DNA from: Opisthorchis felineus
Lineage: Eukaryota > Platyhelminthes > Trematoda > Opisthorchiida > Opisthorchiidae
Direction: 5' to 3'
Length of the DNA stretch: 64,000 nt
NCBI GenBank assembly: GCA_004794785.1
Contig: SJOL01004711.1
Coordinates: 123,356 to 187,355, forward strand
Shown here: one piece after another, positions 1 through 12,779 of the stretch
Numbering within the stretch: position 1 is the stretch's first letter
Layout: each line of letters opens with the position of its first letter
Translations under genes and position numbers: made by a program
The notes under the pieces: model-generated
Told to the model about the DNA's origin: nothing
The model's database searches: none
Seen by the model: only the letters and a program-made list of their open reading frames with translations

Positions 1-1675
1 AATGCATGGTCCTGTTCAGCTCACAAATTACGATTACTTGAGGAAGAAGATAGAGGGTGCTTAGAGCACGAAAAATCTGCTTGGTCGTAAATGAGTGAGG
101 CGTCGGACAGCTTTTTCGCTCTGAATCAAGCTCATCATAAAAAAACTAGGCCAAATATCCACTTGAACGGCTTGCCATTAAACCATGCTTGACCATTCAG
201 CTTCCATGGTTGTATTTCCTCAATGATGGTCTAAAAAACCGACAACCAAAGAAAGGTCCCGTACCTTGTTTTTTTGCACTGAATAAGCACTACAAAATGG
301 CATCTCGAGTAGCGCCCCTCTGACAGGAAGGTGTGACCACCTTAGAGGGACCGATACGACAAAATCGTTAATAGCCTTCCGAATAAATGGCATTTTCCTT
401 GACGTGACCAATTTGCCTGGAGCACTTTATACATTAACGAGGATTGAACTTTGGTCCTCAATGCAAACAGACTTCAAGTTGATGCCTTTTTCAGATATAT
501 CTTTGTTTTATTTTGATCCTCCATTCGGCTTGCTCAGGATTGTTGAATTTAACATCTTGGTCATATCGGAGAACCATTCTTCGAAAAATCAGATTTTCCA
601 GTGTTCATACATCCATTTGAGAGTTTGAATAATCACGCCATGCCTATTTCAGACAAAGGATACTCGCATTAACTGAAGCTACATACGACATAGTATTGAT
701 ACGTGCGTTGGCAGTAGCCTGAGGTTCAAATGAAGGCACAAGATGTGCAGTCTGTAAGTGAAGTCGTACTACTTGTAGAACGCTAGTAGAACAAAATAAC
801 AAGCAAAAATGTTGAAAATCCATTTCATCACAGGCCAATCGCAAATTCCTCACCTCAAATTATCATCAAAATGCCATCGTGCTGATGTTTTTGACGTAAT
901 TTGGTTGCCAGTACCTCTTTATGTTAAACAGAACGTCGGCCTAGTTCTTCGACACACCACTGAATAGAGATTCCCTGGAGTTTGCCTGGTTTCAAGTGTA
1001 TATACTCGTAGCTGTGGTGAACGGACGTGCTCAGATCTCATACAGTAGAGATATAACCCCTGACACCTGTCCGTTTTTCGAAAATTTTGTATTGCAGAAT
1101 AATCTTATCAAGTTTTTCAACGTAAAGTAAACGGCGAAGCCGAAAGTGCAAAAATCAAATCGCTATCAAACATAACCAAGCGGAATTAGCTCCGCATATC
1201 CAAGAATTTCAACCGTAACCTAGTTATAATCTATTCCTGTTAGTTTCCAAGAGGTCCACAAATCTCGTTTGCACGGTATTGACCATTAACTGTGACTCAA
1301 ACCAATGGAAAGGACTTTGCTTGCGTTCAACCACTGTGACTCATGCTGCAATTTTTGGGGTTTCCTAAGATTCGTCGTGTCTAGGGACGTTGACGGTGAA
1401 CGTGATGAAATTGCTGGAAAATTTGACATTTGATCACAGAGGATGCTGCCAACAATTCGCTATAAGACAATCAAAACATTCGGATTAGACTACAGTTTTC
1501 CTCCCTCACATTCTGAAAGGGTAAGCTCCAGTGATGCACTAGCCTAGAAAATGTTACCAACAAACTGAATTTATTGCTTTGGCAGAATTTGAAGCCAACT
1601 TCACGATGCGCATCTCCGGTACCAATCATTATTTGGTACATGAGAAACCAAAACTTAAGGGGACGCGTTGCAAAA
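1..1675. other. Non-coding stretch, no gene seen
   Basis: Only short frames under 75 codons are present. They have no recognisable domains and no convincing splice borders. No repeat of the families found elsewhere in the window was noticed here. Confidence 0.5.
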
Positions 1676-1890
1676 TACACTCATTTGCTTCTTTTCAGCG
1701 TGAGACTCAGCTATATACCAGTTGAATCCCCCGTTTATCATAACCTTCAACTGAATGTGTTGCGCAGTTAGATTTGTGTTTCATCTGGTACGATATTCGG
1801 GATGTGGGGCATATTTTCTTGACGGAATACTACTCACAGGATCGCTACAAAATTCCCCACTACGGGGTTTACCCTTCTTGAAGCTTACCG
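1676..1890 (-). repeat. Family D repeat, copy D1 (inverted relative to D2)
   Basis: The stretch begins ACACTCATTTGC and continues with a GAGACTCAGCT block, then a TTCAACTGAATGTG block and a GGTACGATATTCGGGAT block. The same order occurs at about 2370, 49050 and 62400. The hammerhead-like segment is on the opposite strand and is heavily eroded here (CCCACTACGGGGTTTACCC region). Strand is assigned by the hammerhead-sense strand. No open frame is shared between copies, so this is a non-coding repeat. Confidence 0.6.
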
Positions 1891-1929
1891 CTTATGTCCA
1901 AGTCCTCAATTTCTAAGTGTTCTTTAAGA

Positions 1930-2220
1930 AAATAAAACGCGTTATCTGGAGTGTTGTATCAGCTGAAACATGAAACAGCTGTTTGTGCAGCACATTCAGT
2001 TGAATAATACCATAAACGACAGATCAACCTGGTAAAAAGCCCGTTCTGTGTGAAAATGAGTGTATCTCGCAAATTGCTTACAAATTGGGTAGTAGTAGAA
2101 CGCAAAGTTGAGGGGAACTAGGGGACTGCGCCTACCTGAAGAGCCCCAAAAAGTGTGAGATCGGTCCTGAGCAGAGGAGATTTTAGCAAACTTGTAGTTA
2201 TGTTCCGTCAAAAATGAAAC
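1930..2220 (+). repeat. Family D repeat, copy D2
   Basis: This copy reads in the opposite direction to D1. It runs CACATTCAGTTGAATA, ACCATAAACGACAGAT, then AAATGAGTGTAT, then GGGGAACTAGGGGACTGCG, CCTACCTGAAGAGCCCC and GTGAGATCGG. The last part corresponds to the CTGATGAG...GAAAC core of the family but is mutated (CTGAAGAG, GAGAT). It shows that the head of the unit and the hammerhead-like part are contiguous in this order. D1 and D2 together make an imperfect inverted pair. Confidence 0.6.
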
Positions 2221-2364
2221 AAGGTTTTCACACTCAAGAGTGGAAAGCTGACTTGTCCCTCATTTAGTAGGCCTCAGAAGAGTCGTCAGTTTTTTACTTG
2301 CAAATCTAAGAATGATCTAATGAGTTCGACCGGACAATAACTTTTTCTCAGAACAAAGCCAGAA

Positions 2365-2610
2365 GATTAGAAAAGTACACTCATTTGCATACCAATTTGG
2401 TTTTGACTGGAGACTTACATGGAAACCAGCTGAATCTCTCGCTTATGGTATTCTTAAGCAACTGAATGTGCTGCAGGAGGCCGTCCCAAGTTTTACTTGG
2501 TACGACATTCGAGATATCGTGATACATTGTATAGACGTATTGCACTACTCACAAGGTTGCTGAAAACCTATCCAAGATTTTTTTAGCAGCCCTGTGAGTA
2601 GTGCATTAAA
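2365..2610 (-). repeat. Family D repeat, copy D3, ending in a small hairpin
   Basis: The copy contains CACTCATTTGCATACCAATT, CAGCTGAATCTCTCGCTTAT, an AACTGAATGTGCTGCA block and GTACGACATTCGAGATATC, matching the consensus of D6 and D8. At its end GCACTACTCACAAGGTTGCT is followed about 10-25 bases later by the near-complement AGCAGCCCTGTGAGTAGTGC. This forms a 20-bp-arm hairpin (about 2557-2606) where the hammerhead-like segment would be expected. Confidence 0.65.
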
Positions 2611-5085
2611 AAACCAGAAGATATTCGCAAAAGAAAAAGGTTGCTTTTAGGTTATTTCTTAGGTTATATACAACTCTTCTGATATTTCACCGTTATTTTT
2701 CTGGTCATGTGGAACCTCCCGTACTCTTTCAACAAACACCCCTGGTGAACACAGCAAGCTTTCAGCTGTATTGATCGTTTTTTCTATCTCATCAGTCGTA
2801 GACGTTTGTTAACTGTTTTTCTGTTACCTGCTTGCATGTTTCAAAAATGGGCTTATTGTACTATATTAACTATCTACCTGATCGCAGACTGCTTTTGATG
2901 AGCGCAAGTGTGCGTCCTAAGGAGCCGTACTGCAATCACGTGAAGCATGAGAGTGACCGCTAACACAGCCTGGTGCTCATTGGTCCAGCGGACAGCCCAT
3001 CGTCGTGTGACCTTGAAAGTCACTGGCATGAGCGATGACCGATTTATCTGTCCTACCGTCAGGCGTGTGTTGAGTTCGATTCACTTCTGTTTCTAGAGCT
3101 GTAGAATGTTGTTGTATCTGTCCCTCTCGAATTGTCATTTTCAATTTTTATTTGGCCACAACACGTTTGAACTTCGTGGACACGCCACGAATTTTCAGAT
3201 GCGCCACATGTACCTGCCTGACCGTTAGTGTAATAGTTACCTGTACTTTTCGGTCTAAACTGAAAGCATGAATTGTCGTATCTGTCACAGTTCATTGGCA
3301 TCGGCACAAGCTATTGCGAGTTTACAACCATGTTTTTTCAGAAGCGTAAGCGAAAGATGGTTGGACGTACGACACACGAATGAAGAGTTCCCTGCAAAAT
3401 TTCGGCCAGCCAGCTTTCTGACAAATACGAACAAACCATCACGTCGAGAGGCTGGTACGTTATTCTTATTAATACTTGAATTTTTGCAACCAATAGGTTA
3501 CTTTAAGTTCTGCACTCAAGTTCAGACCATAGGTTAGGGTTTCATACGAGCCATCTGGTGTATGTACATTTCGGTCCCGGAAAATTCGACAACCAAATTT
3601 CAACCAACAATATATCCACCCGCGGACTTTGCGTACCAAGGTGTAGCCAAAAATTACTAAAAGCAGAACAGTTTCTTCTCTTCAGGTCTCAGGTTACATT
3701 AGCTAACGCGACCTAATCTTTCGTGAAAATAAGGTGACGTTTTTATCACGAACAAATAAATAATCTATTATAAACAAACAAAAATCTCACCACGTCTGAG
3801 ACCGAACATTATATATGTTATAGCTGACGGAAGGGACAAATTCAGGAGTGGAGAAGGCATAGCATATATGTAGCCTACATATATTTTGACACCGTGTATG
3901 TGAAAGTAGATCTTTATTCCGGGTTGGTGACTCTCATTGATGCACATTTAGTGCACTTTTTGAATCACTCGGTCGGTCACCAAATAATGGGATGTCGATG
4001 AACCATCGGGCATCAATGAAGCTGTTCCATCACCTACGTATGTTTTTAGTTTGAGGCCGATTTGAAGCTTGCTACATGCTTCATGATGTCTTTGAGAAAG
4101 CTGGCTGCAGCCGCCTCATTCTGGCAATAGTAGTTCCCCCAACCGAATTCCGAGGGCAAAACTAGTCAAGTTAGAGCCTTTCTTCTTCGGTATAAAACCG
4201 AGTGTTCCTCATCAGTCTCACCAGATGACAGAAATGCATCTATCATTCGACAGAATAGCCGAAATGGATTATTCCTCTGTGTACACTGACATATTACAAT
4301 AGGTGAACTTTATACCACATGAAGTGGGTAGGGTGGCTGAATTGCCCCCTGAACATTAACACTGCCCTAATATAATAGAATTCAACAACCAATTAACATT
4401 CACACCAGATCACTGTGACAGTATTCCGCGCTGCGACATAAAAATGCATCACGATGTTTTATGGGCGGCGTTCCTTCAAATGAATTGTTGAGTAGCAAGG
4501 AAAATTTGTTTGTGAATTGACCCATCCATGTGCTGAAACAGGGCATGTTCCACTGACAAGACGGTTCTGCATAATTTACCTTGGATGGCTTTAACTGGAG
4601 AGAACAAGCTTGATGCCAGTGCGAAGATTTCATCCATCGTCGGAAATACAGCAGCAGCCAAGATCCTTAAGTGATTGATCAAAGCAACTAAGATAGTTGC
4701 GTTTCATCCTGAGCCTCCATCACTTGATTTAACACCGAAATGTTTTGACCAATTTGGACTATTCGTCATCGTCAGTGGAAAATTTAAGTCCCTAGACGTC
4801 TCCGGGTTCCTGAACTGCTGCTTGTATGTTTCGTTGTTTATAATTATACCATCCGCTTCATGTAGTACGCCTTGAAGGTCTAACGTAAACATTTGGTCCG
4901 ACATTTTCAATGCTGAATTTACTCATAACTTGACTACTAAATGTGAACTTTTGGCTATCGATTTCGATAAAATACTGCAACTTCTCTGGATTCCTGGCGT
5001 TCGCTGATCAAATATTTTTCGCAAAACCACTTTATTGCATTACGCACTACGAAAATACTCGACCTGTGCGAGTGACCTACGCTCT
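2611..5085. other. Non-coding stretch, no gene seen
   Basis: Open frames are 66 to 91 codons long and show no domain or splice support. A short imperfect palindrome, CATATATGTAGCCTACATAT, sits near 3865. Nothing else could be assigned. Confidence 0.45.

Positions 5086-5113
<28 letters not shown>
5086..5113. repeat. (TA)14 microsatellite
   Basis: There is an uninterrupted TA tract. It creates artificial IYIYIY peptides in several frames on both strands. Confidence 0.95.
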
Positions 5114-5116
<3 letters not shown>

Positions 5117-5220
5117 AGCATGAATCCAGCAATTCGCAATTTCTGTCTGCTGCAGCGGATGGGACTGAGGGTGCATTCTTTGTTGCGGTTAGAACCGAGG
5201 GATCAGGCAAAGTTGTAGGC

Positions 5221-5268
5221 ATCCATACATATGTGACCATACATGTGACCATCCATATATGTGACCAA
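5221..5268. repeat. Short tandem repeat with GTGACCAT core
   Basis: Three degenerate copies of a 12-18 base unit ending in ATGTGACC lie in a row (CATATGTGACC, ACATGTGACC, ATATATGTGACC). Confidence 0.7.
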
Positions 5269-8200
5269 CCGCAACCATTTCTGTTCAACAAGGATTGTAA
5301 GCTTGTAGGTGATCATCACCTTGGTCCTAACTTCACTGAAAGATGCCACATTGAGACTATTTTGTCATCTCCGCGTTCAGATGTCGAACTTGCATCAAAA
5401 CAGACGATGAACTGGGAAGTTTTGTTATTTTTCCTAGCCGAATAAAAGTTATTGTCTTCTTTTGGCATTTGATTCTTTAGCTCCCAGCAGGGTCACCTTT
5501 AATTTAAGTAGCACCAACTTCAGGACTTTATATTGTAAACAACGTTAACTAGCATAGGTCCTATTGAATTGTCATTGTCTTTTGGTAATGAGGGCCAAAA
5601 CGACAGACAATGGACCGCTCAAGGTTTCCAGAGACGAAAGATCCGTGGACTGGATCCGTGTCTGGGGCGGGAATCACCATAGCAAGAGCCGCTGTAGATT
5701 GAAATTTGTCTGTTTCAACGATAAAAACTGCGAGTAGTTGCTGAAATTGATGGAATTCAAAAGCAGACAAGAACTTTGTTGGGTTCTGTGGCTGAAGACT
5801 CTAAGAAAACACAGAGAATAGCCTTTTCCATAAAGTCCTGCTGTATCAGATAGCATATTGACTGTTTCAAAGCAACTCGGTCAACTAATGTCAAGTCCAA
5901 GACTGATTTGGACACTTTCTAAGTGCTTCATGTACCGTTGATTAATTCCTCGCCATTTTTCTGTCTGGCTCATTGTCCACCTTATTTATGTTGTTGTTTA
6001 TCTTTTGTCGTTCGTGTTTTAGGATCCACACCAGACAAATGAAAGTGAAAATATTTTTACTGTTGAATCCACTCGAAAATTTTATCTCTTCTCAGCCTTG
6101 CCTACTTATATTTATACAGATGTACGACAGACACACGCACACATAAATACGACTTAGTATTTTGCCAGGAGCACTCATGTACTAACATTCATTCCTACGC
6201 TACGGGCTACAGTCGAAAGGTCAGTAAAACATATTGTGATATACCATTCCGTGTTCTTTACGTTTTTGTAAGTGATATGTAGAGGAACCGGGGGAGGGAA
6301 GCAGTTCGATCAATTCAGCTGCCCAGTTAGGATGGCCTCTGCTGCTAAAAGGTAGAAGAAGACGTATTTGCGGCTATTTTGAGGGATATGTGACCCATAG
6401 TAAATAGAAAGAAGTGAGGTGTTCAGGCGCATTTGGCTCTTGTGTAGGATCGTAATGATCTATCCCACATGCAGTTAAATCAATAGTTGATACTTCTCCA
6501 GAATGAAAAATGATTCTAGACTTGCCATATTACTACTACGGTAGGGTGGGACGTTTGAACGATGCTCGAGTACCATTTCGGAAAGTTTGCATGAAGTTTG
6601 TTCTCGAAAATTCAACACGCACATGCAAAGATTTATGCACTCTGAGGTGCGTCTTTTGCACACAAACCTCCATCTGTTAGAATCAGAATTTCTCTGCGAC
6701 GTTTCAACAAGTCGATGGGATATGTGGTTCTTACGCGTGTTGCTAACCATACGAGGAGAAGCAACTGGCAATAAAATAATATGTACGCTAAACGAGCAAA
6801 GTTACAGCAGTGGCTGCGGTGAGTGAACACTGAAAGGGCGAGGAAATCTAGAAGTAACTCTTTGGATGAATTTGATACGGGCGTAAAAATATTTGCCTAC
6901 TAGAACAGTGACAGAAGTATTCCCTGAGATCTTACTGCACCTGGACATATGTATCGGCGACCTCGGGAATTGTTGAGAATATGACCGGGACAATAAGTCC
7001 GACTAAGAGAACACTAGAAATAGCAGAATGTGGATAAAGTTAAGTAGGAGGTAAAAACTGCTCGGTCCGACAGCATAAAATTCTCGACGTCAAGCTCTAC
7101 TGAATACATCTTGAATGTATGGGGGCCAAGGTTAGTTGACGGGGTCATACCTGAATATTTCATGATAAGGATTTCTGCTGCAGGCCATTGGAACCAGGGA
7201 ATAGTTGGTAAACACTGGCTGAAGGTGTGATAGAAAAAGTCTTGGAAGATAAGAACGACGATGACGAAAGTTTCACACAACCGTACGAATGTTTTTGTTC
7301 AGTAAAGTTTGCGGCCGCATATGTGCTCCAGGCACGTGATAGTTACAGTGGATGACTGTGTCATCAGCATGCTTCTACTGAATAAGAAACTCAGGCACAA
7401 GCGTTTCGCTGACGTGCAGGGAGAAGAGCGGGAAACTCATCATGTGGGACATCACTGTTAATGTGACACGCTTGTAAACTGTATGCAAAGTGTAACGTAG
7501 TCTCTGCTTATCTGAACCAGGTCCTTTTCATCGTCTAAAACGGTGCAAAGTTGCAATAAATGTCCTCTGTGTGGTGAAATGATCGGCGTAGTTAGTAAGC
7601 ATCAGGCATATAACATTAGCTTTCATAACCGGTGCATAATAAACCGAATGAACTTGGTGGACAAAGGCGTTTACTATACACCGAGACTGACGATATAACA
7701 ATTGGCGCAATATTTTCCAAAAGAGAACCATTTACTTGATTCAAGATAGCTATATTAAACAGCTTCGACAGAAAGGAAGTATAAAAGGTTGACTTGAAAC
7801 TTGTGTCCCTTTAACCGGTGCAGATGAAACGCAAACATTTAGCTACTTTCTCAACGGAAAGACAATTGTTAATAGGATCAAATAGTGGTCTGCTGAGAAT
7901 ATCTTCAGCATATCCTTTGATCACTGAGGGCGGAAAATGATTTTGCCTGAATTTAACCAGTACTTTATCGCTCCTGTGTGTTTGTTATTATGTTGTTGTT
8001 AATGAATGTAAAATATTCAGTGAAACAGATCGCGATTACAGCGTTCTGACGACCCGAAAATTACATTTGAATGTGTCAGGATCAAGACTAAAGGGGTACA
8101 AACTACCTTCTTTGCCGAAAAGCTGTTTTAAGATTCGTCACACTTCATGGCGACTCATATTCTCACGAACCACACCTCCAGTTCAGTCACTCACAGATGC

Positions 8201-8985
8201 CTCACCCTAACGCCTGAGTGTTTCTGTCCTTTGTAAGCATACCCTCTCTCTCTCTCTGTAGCTTCTGGAGGAGAGGAAAAACTCCCTCTGATTACACATT
8301 TGTTTAAACCAGGCTGCAGGGACCAAAATCAAAGATGGGGTAGTCAGTCATGTACCAAAAGACTGTCACAAAAATATTGAAAAATCGGTTGTGGTCTAAT
8401 GTTTTCAGCAAGTTTCCTGTACAGAGTGTGAAGGAAGAAGAAATTTGGAGCTGGCCCATGAGCTTCAAGGTCTTTGGGACCGTTTAAGAGCAGGTCGGTC
8501 AGGTCTATAGTTGTGAGAGAAAATCCATAACATCGATTCAGACAAGTCATGTAGAAGCAGTCAGACCTGTGCGATAGATAGATCAGTTATCTTAGTTTGT
8601 AAAAAAATCTTTTTCTCCTGGAAACAAATTTAAGTGGCTTTCATCGGCAAAAGTTTGTCTGCATCTGATAGAATAAAAACTTCACAATTAGACTAATGCT
8701 CAGGCAAGCGTAGAGTGTCTATTCGGTGTAAATATAATCACTGACCCTTCTTTGTAATTTCACTTAAAAAAATAGCACAGCTGAAAGTCATTTAAGTCTC
8801 ACAGTAACATCAAACTGGTTTGGACGTGAATGAATTTCGTCGTTTGCGAACAATTTATTGTTCAAGCAGAACTCGGGAACTACAAGTACGTAATGAGCCA
8901 CTAGAAGGGCAAACTCGGTAGCGGACTGTCCAAGTGTTTTGAGCAAACCTGCGCATAGTGCTTGTGACAAAAGTGTTTAGTTCTG
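5269..8985. other. Non-coding stretch with a (CT)8 tract
   Basis: No frame longer than about 100 codons is present and none is recognisable. A (CT)n tract lies at 8243-8258. The frames near 6.5-6.8 kb on both strands overlap each other and carry no known motif. Confidence 0.45.
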
Positions 8986-8989
8986 CTTG

Positions 8990-9700
8990 ACCAGGACAGC
9001 ATCGTCAAATGGATGCCACACTGAGGGAGACTCTAACTGGACCAGTTTGGGCTGGTGTATTTACAGACATTTGGAGAATATGAACCTGAGCCAATCAATA
9101 CAGCTACGTTGGGGATAAGTTGGATTTGGTAGTCGAAAACAGTACTCAAGGGTTGAATAAACAGTTAGTTACCAAATGAGGGTTTTCCCCATTTAAAAAA
9201 CTGGGGTGAATCTACGGTCGGATGTGCACCTCACAAGTAAACCTGGACTGGGCAACATCTTTATTTTCAAAAGTTATTTCTCATAGAACCCGAAAGAATT
9301 TCGGTGCAAATTCTGCTTACGAAAGTCAGAAAAATTTGTCCCCATGAGACATTAAAGAGGAACCTTCAAGACTTAAGAATCATACTGCAGGACAACGGTT
9401 ACCTCAACAATTTGCTTTACGCAATACAAAAAGACCACAAAAATGAGAAGAGATATGACGCTATTAAGAGGACAGTCTTTGGCTATGGACCTAGCGATGG
9501 GTTTAGAATGACAGATGAGTAAGTTGTTGGTTGAAGTAACCCGATGGAGAACATTTACAACTGTCCTGTTATTTATTCTGTATCCGAAGCGCCAAAGGTC
9601 AACATGAACCATATAGTTTAAGTGTGTCTGAGGAACTGGGATACGTTTAACTACTGGTATTACTGGGCAAGTGTCAAACATTCTAGAACTGAACAATTCA
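8990..9700 (+). pseudogene. Penelope-like element reverse transcriptase remnant
   Basis: Reading + with frame changes, the order of landmarks fits a Penelope-like (PLE) reverse transcriptase. Around 9030 a GPVWAGVFTDI stretch corresponds to the family's GSPLGPVLA-type motif. Around 9105, YVGDKLDLVVEN corresponds to the catalytic YVDD box, with one aspartate replaced by glycine. Around 9235, TWTGQHLYF matches the conserved TWTGQYL-type motif. At 9304-9400, VRKICPHETLKRNL and ILQDNGYL match the thumb-domain ICS..TL...L...L..NGYP pattern. Stop codons and frameshifts break the frame throughout, so it is dead. The GIY-YIG endonuclease that should follow is not visible after 9520. The family identity is inferred from motif order; the exact clade is open. 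Confidence 0.7.
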
Positions 9701-12510
9701 AAAATTGTACCCAGGTCTTTTTCTAATAACTTACTTCATTGTAGAGAGCTCAGAAGGCCGACACTTTTCCAAGGTGATCAGCTGCTACCACGCTTTGGTT
9801 AGGCAAAAGCGATTTGTACTTACCAGCTTGATCTTCGGAAACAAGCTGGATGTGTGGTTATTCTTATTTTGCCGTGACATATGTCACAAATTCCCTTTGC
9901 AGCCCCATCCTGCCACCCACTCTAATTGCCTGATGAGTCTCGGTTGTTTTTGTGATTCCATTTGTCTCTGTGTAACGGTCTATTCAGTGAAACAGATGGT
10001 ATATGACCAACAGACGAGGTAATGCGAGATAGTCTGTTAGCGGAAAAGACGCACGCAGCCGTCCGAAAACATGCAATGGCGGATATAGTGAGTCGGGGGT
10101 TGCACTTGTTTTGGGAGACATGTACTCCCGAAGAACAAGATCCGAGTGCATAAGTACTTGCAAAAGTAATAGGTAGGTACTTGAGTTCCATCAGTGAGTT
10201 TAAACACCGGAGCCTCCAAAGTAACAGGATATTCAGGCTCAGCTTACACTGTCGATAGCTCAGCGCCTACAGTTTTTAAACTCAGAAATGGAGTTGGATG
10301 CACTTTCTCCATCGTTGTTAGGTGCATTGTTGACGTATACCCAAGATGAAAGGTACCATCTTGTGGCACGTCCAGGACTCTGGAGTAGAACGATAGAGTG
10401 ACATGGCTTATTGGATTACTCTGGTATGTTTTAATGCCTGCGATTTAAAATATAACTACCGTAGATGGTCTCCAAGGGATAAGCCGCGTAAAAAAACAGA
10501 TCGGCGAGTGTTTGGGGAAATATGCATACCATGTGCATACCAAAATGAAATAGCCTACGAACATCTTTTGGTGGGTAGCGTAATTGAATTAAACGATTTC
10601 AGTGGTTATGTTCCTTCTTGCAGCGATGAAAAATGAGGGTAACCGGATATTTGAAAAAAAACATTGGTTACAGAGGAACAGAATGGAATATGAAACAAGG
10701 CTATTTATGAAAAAATGACAGCCGCACATTGGGGAAAATGTATTTCCTAGTAAATATTAGTAAGGTTGATACAATCAGAGGCTAGCCTAAATGGCCTCAG
10801 AAACGATTTGTCAGATCAACTTGACGCACTGGTTGCCTTAGTTCATGCAAATAATATAAGATTTCAGGGAGCTTCGTGAGAGATATTGGTTCAGGTGGTA
10901 CTGATAATAAGAAAACGCTGGATATCTGAAAACAAACCTCCGTCAAACGAGCCGCCTCGAAGACCTTACCATGCCACACAAATGTATCTGAATCCAAAAT
11001 CCTTCGCCTCGTTTATTAAAGGCACTCGTGTATTATTAACTGGACATAGCTTGTTCTTCGAAACGGCTGTGGGAACTGTATACCTGCAACAACCCGATAG
11101 TTTTGTCAGCAAACCTTGGAGACCTGAGTGACAAATAATTCAGCTGGATTTGGGAAACTGTACTCTAACGAATCAATTAAGAATAAGCACAACGATGTCC
11201 AGTTAACCTTCCTTATGATCCCCAACCAACCGTTCGATGTAACAGTCAACTCTGGAGACCGGTGTTTCGCCAAGCTAATTACTCTGGTTATTTTACCAAA
11301 GCCACCACATCAGTGATGTGTTTCTCTTTTGTTCTCTGAATTAACTAGGGATCAAGGGCTTCAGCCAATGGCAATTCACGGCTGTTTCCAAATAAAAAAT
11401 TCGCACCCCATGCAATGGTTGCTGTTTTTCGATGAACGTGAAGGGTATGTTATGAGTACACATTTGACGCCATAGATATTATTTCTTGTCTACAAGCGTT
11501 TACTCTATAGCTATGCAAAAAGCCCTTCCAAAAATAAGACTGTCATTCTTAAAGTACACTGATCAGTTTGGCATGCTCATGAATACCAGCCGCGAGTTCC
11601 AATGTTTAATGAACCGAGAGTACCAACTTTTTGTAATCTTCCGTCCGTATCACGGTTCAGTTCCTAGTAATCTTACTTTAGGTTCACTGAGAGGCTGTGA
11701 TTAAAAGTTCTTAATTTTGACAGGTATTTTCTCTGAACTCCACAGTGTGCTTCCGTTGAATGCTACCATTTCCGTCCAATCATAATTAGGGATTATTTTG
11801 ATTGGTCCTGGCTAGATAACAAACCGTTAATCCGTACGCACAATCGGCTACTGTAACCTAAACGCGAAGGTTCTTTTATGACAGCAAATTCGACAGCATA
11901 TTAGTGCTCATTTAATCTTCTTACATGAAACCGGCGCCAACGCATCACACTATCCTCTGTAACATGTGTTGATTGGTTTTCCGGTGAGTCCCATATCAAC
12001 ATTGCTGATTTTTTTCACTGACCGCACCAACTTTTTTCAGTGAGTACTCCTTTGTCCCATTAAATTAATTCAAGAAGTTTTCACCATTTTCTTTCATCAA
12101 TTTTGTTCATTACTCTCAGCTGTGTTCCACTCCTGAGGTTGAAATTTGAATCAGCTATCTCATCCTTAGGTGCCTAACTAGCGGGATGACGTCATGACTG
12201 ATAGTGTGACATTGAAAACAACAATCTGGACGAAAATTCTTGTCGCCTTGTCGTTTATACGTTCCTTCTATTTATTCTTACGTCCTCAGGTTTGGTTGTA
12301 TAAATCACATGCGTAAAACACAATACTTTGTGTTGTAAAATCTAGAAGGGAAACAGCTATGCATAGCTATATCCCATCATCCTCTTAGGGCGGCACAAAA
12401 AATGAAGGCAAAGACTTCCCACCGTCGAAAACTGTTGGCTTAGGTCCATTATTGTAGGTTGTTGCATGGTTTGTAGAACTTGCGTTCATATCACCCGCGT
12501 TTGAACTGTC
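9701..12510. other. Mostly non-coding, with unassigned coding-like frames
   Basis: Frames at 10403-10636, 10886-11131 and 11128-11316 on + have a fairly balanced amino-acid composition but no recognised domain. The last two overlap by a few bases in different frames, as one frameshifted frame would. No convincing splice sites were found. They may be old transposon or gene fragments. Confidence 0.3.
10886..11316 (+). pseudogene. Unassigned coding-like segment, apparently frameshifted
   Basis: Two open frames of 81 and 62 codons meet at about 11130. The first ends ...VSKPWRPE at a TGA and the second opens immediately in another frame, through FGKLYSNESIK and IPNQPFDVTVN to a TGA. Together they would give about 140 residues of ordinary composition without low-complexity runs. 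I do not recognise the protein. It could equally be a chance open stretch, since no start context, splice site or neighbour supports it. Confidence 0.2.
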
Positions 12511-12514
12511 TTCC

Positions 12515-12750
12515 TCCTGTCCGGGCGCAATTATTCAGGCGAATCCACACCAGTACCTACCCTTGGTCATATCGGAGTTTGAACTCCAGACACCTGACGT
12601 ACGATGCCAGAGTGTTACCACTAATCCACCAGCGCACACTTGGCACACCTGAATCATCACGCCTGAACAGTCGATGTTGTTCACGCTTGATCGATGTGAT
12701 TGTTTTGCCGCACGCCTTGAACGATGACCCACTGTATGCCATGGTTAACA
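12515..12750 (-). mobile_element. tRNA-derived SINE, family B copy 1
   Basis: On the minus strand a pol III-like A box region (GGTGGATTAGTGGTAACACT, 12610-12630) is followed by a B-box-like GGAGTTCAAACTCC (12574-12587) at tRNA-like spacing. Upstream of the tRNA-like part is a conserved head (GGGTCATCGTTC...ACATCGATCAAGCGTGAAC). The same head plus tRNA-like block recurs at 26.7-27.0 kb (-) and 54.2-54.35 kb (+). The 3' side shares CGCAATTATTCAGGCGAAT with copy 2. Flanking target duplications were not found. Confidence 0.65.
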
Positions 12751-12779
12751 CCTTTTTACGCCAGCAGGTGTTTTATCCG

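Noticed and set aside
5035..5445. 136-codon plus frame containing IYIYIYIY
   Set aside because: It is open only because it passes through the TA microsatellite; the rest has no domain or splice support.
9373..9696. 107-codon minus frame at the Penelope-like remnant
   Set aside because: It is antisense to the recognisable + strand reverse transcriptase motifs and has no motif of its own.
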